From contig NZ_CP041666.1 in NCBI RefSeq assembly GCF_007301515.1, positions 2,294,001 to 2,358,000 of the forward strand: a stretch of 64,000 nucleotides of DNA, in the 5' to 3' direction. Every line of letters begins with the position of its first letter. Position 1 is the first letter of the stretch. Source of the stretch: Radiobacillus deserti. GTDB taxonomy: Bacteria; Bacillota; Bacilli; Bacillales; Amphibacillaceae. The notes under the pieces are model-generated. The model did no database searches. It saw nothing but the letters and a program-made list of their open reading frames with translations, and was not told where the DNA came from. Of this stretch, positions 63,877 to 64,000 are shown one piece after another. Position numbers and translations under genes: made by a program.

Positions 63877-64000
63877 ATGAATTATTTTTTATTATCATTT
63901 AGTGTGGTGATGACACTGCTTTTCTTTCTCCTCTTTAAAAGAAAACAAACGAAACCAATTATAAAATATGCTTTTTTAACCTATGCTATTCTATTTTGGC
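63877..64000 (+). CDS. Start of a membrane protein gene, cut by the window edge
   Basis: ATG at 63877 behind GAGGAGG opens a frame of 41 codons to the end of the window. It encodes a hydrophobic segment (about 3-20), a basic loop (KRKQTKP) and a second hydrophobic stretch. Too short to assign to a family. Confidence 0.65.
   Translation, partial: MNYFLLSFSVVMTLLFFLLFKRKQTKPIIKYAFLTYAILFW

Overview
The window is a stretch of chromosome from a low-GC Gram-positive bacterium of the family Bacillaceae. The evidence is the gene order, which follows the Bacillus subtilis tyrS-acu-motPS-ccpA-aroA-ytx-murC-ytp-yto-ytm-ytl-rsuA-ytgP-ytfP-leuS-ytpB region, together with strong AGGAGG ribosome sites, frequent TTG/GTG starts, T-box and S-box leaders and a sigma-B type promoter. 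The Na+-type stator MotPS and the acidic tail of one chemoreceptor would fit a halotolerant or alkaliphilic member, but genus and species cannot be fixed by eye.

Layout. 1-6.9 kb (minus strand): a sulfur operon, yxjG-cysH-cysJ-cysI-sat, behind a SAM-I riboswitch. 6.9-11.7 kb: a more individual block with two tandem threonine T-boxes driving a short threonyl-tRNA synthetase without editing domains, a DUF2515 gene, an LCMT-type methyltransferase behind a leader hairpin, and a 235-bp structured repeat that recurs at 40.6 kb. 11.8-16.4 kb: tyrS with a T-box and a class A penicillin-binding protein. 16.5-23 kb: acuABC, motPS, ccpA and aroA. 23-29.4 kb: an FtsA-like ATPase with a repeat-rich tail, the ytxGHJ stress operon, murC and a nicotinate phosphoribosyltransferase. 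29.4-34.8 kb: sftA, ytpR, ytpQ, ytpP and an EIIC-like membrane protein. 35-50 kb: a chemoreceptor, a lipoprotein, ytoQ, a DUF84 NTPase, a frameshifted M42 peptidase, ytzB, trmB, a small membrane protein, ytzH, ytmP, ytlQ, thpR, a K+ channel, ytzE, rsuA, ytgP and ytfP. 50.1-55.4 kb: one complete rRNA operon (16S-23S-5S, minus strand, tandem promoters, no spacer tRNA). 55.5-64 kb: leuS with a T-box, a nucleoside-type binding lipoprotein paired with a second chemoreceptor, ytzC, mnmM, ytpB, ytoA and the start of a membrane-protein gene.

Functionally this is mostly housekeeping: sulfate assimilation, tRNA charging, carbon control, envelope synthesis, motility/chemotaxis and translation. Amino-acid and sulfur genes are controlled by transcription attenuation in RNA leaders. 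I see no phage, insertion sequence, CRISPR array or defence island. The less ordinary items are the editing-less threonyl-tRNA synthetase under two T-boxes, the FtsA-like protein with repeated C-terminal units, the long acidic chemoreceptor tail, the binding-protein/chemoreceptor pair, the paired intergenic repeat, and two frameshifts each explained by one extra base in a homopolymer.
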